From: Candidatus Gastranaerophilales bacterium | GTDB lineage: Bacteria; Cyanobacteriota; Vampirovibrionia; Gastranaerophilales; Gastranaerophilaceae | Direction of reading: 5' to 3' | Length of the DNA: 5,920 bases | Assembly: GCA_944323495.1 (NCBI GenBank) | Contig: CALUSZ010000050.1 | Coordinates: forward strand, 1 to 5,920 | In this document: in pieces, positions 5,789 through 5,920 of the stretch | Layout of the letters: each line of letters starts with the position of its first letter | How positions within the stretch are numbered: the stretch's first letter is position 1 | The notes under the pieces: model-generated | Database searches by the model: none | What the model was told of the DNA's origin: nothing | What the model saw: the letters and a program-made list of their open reading frames with translations, nothing else | Position numbers and translations under genes: made by a program

Positions 5789-5920
5789 ATGAAAGAAGCT
5801 TTTAATTACATGTTCAAAGACAATATGTTTAAGCAAAAAGCCTTAACTTATTTTTGCTTTGCGTTTGTCGGAACTTTTTTGATGAATCTCGGAAATTCTG
5901 TTCAAATGACAAAACTTGCC
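5789..5920 (+). CDS. Probable membrane protein, 5' end only
   Basis: The ATG at 5789 has AGGAGA 6 nt upstream. The 44 codons visible encode MKEAFNYMFKDNMFKQK followed by a hydrophobic stretch (about residues 19-34, TYFCFAFVGTFLMNLG) that looks like a first membrane segment with a basic cytoplasmic lead. The frame is open to the window edge. The opening resembles multi-helix integral membrane proteins of unknown function (DUF4013-like), but 44 residues are too few to assign a family. It is divergent from the prepilin-like gene and shares the structured control region with it. Confidence 0.7.
   Translation, partial: MKEAFNYMFKDNMFKQKALTYFCFAFVGTFLMNLGNSVQMTKLA

Overview
The window is AT-rich bacterial DNA with short intergenic gaps and clear Shine-Dalgarno sites. 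It carries lipopolysaccharide-transport (Lpt) genes, so the cell probably has an outer membrane. It also carries a large stand-alone prepilin-like protein with an N-terminus of the type seen in non-photosynthetic gut relatives of Cyanobacteria (Vampirovibrionia/Melainabacteria, order Gastranaerophilales). That taxonomic placement is an inference from protein style, not from a phylogenetic marker.

Left part (41-2704, minus strand): a tight three-gene operon read in the order lptB (ABC ATPase), an LptF/LptG-family permease, and an exported phosphodiester glycosidase (NAGPA domain). Gaps are 1 bp and a 4-bp ATGA overlap. The first two genes should form the inner-membrane motor that extracts lipopolysaccharide. 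The third is an exported sugar-phosphodiester hydrolase whose coupling to Lpt is the notable point.

Middle (2705-4062): a 182-bp divergent control region holds nested inverted repeats, one of them filling the spacer of a candidate lptB promoter. It leads rightward to a 312-aa protein of unknown function with a Gly/Tyr/Met-rich N-terminus, a helical middle and two C-terminal glycine-rich hydrophobic segments. A palindromic terminator follows, then tRNA-Gln(TTG) with its own promoter, then a bidirectional terminator shared with the convergent prepilin gene.

Right part (4060-5920): a 431-aa cysteine-rich prepilin-like protein on the minus strand is divergent from the 5' end of a probable membrane protein on the plus strand, which is cut by the window edge. 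The 433 bp between their starts is the most structured DNA here. Back-to-back promoters and a series of internal hairpins are enclosed by two 28-bp near-identical palindromic sites in inverted orientation. The sites could be paired operators, the ends of a small mobile element, or recombination sites of an invertible switch. The sequence alone does not decide between these.
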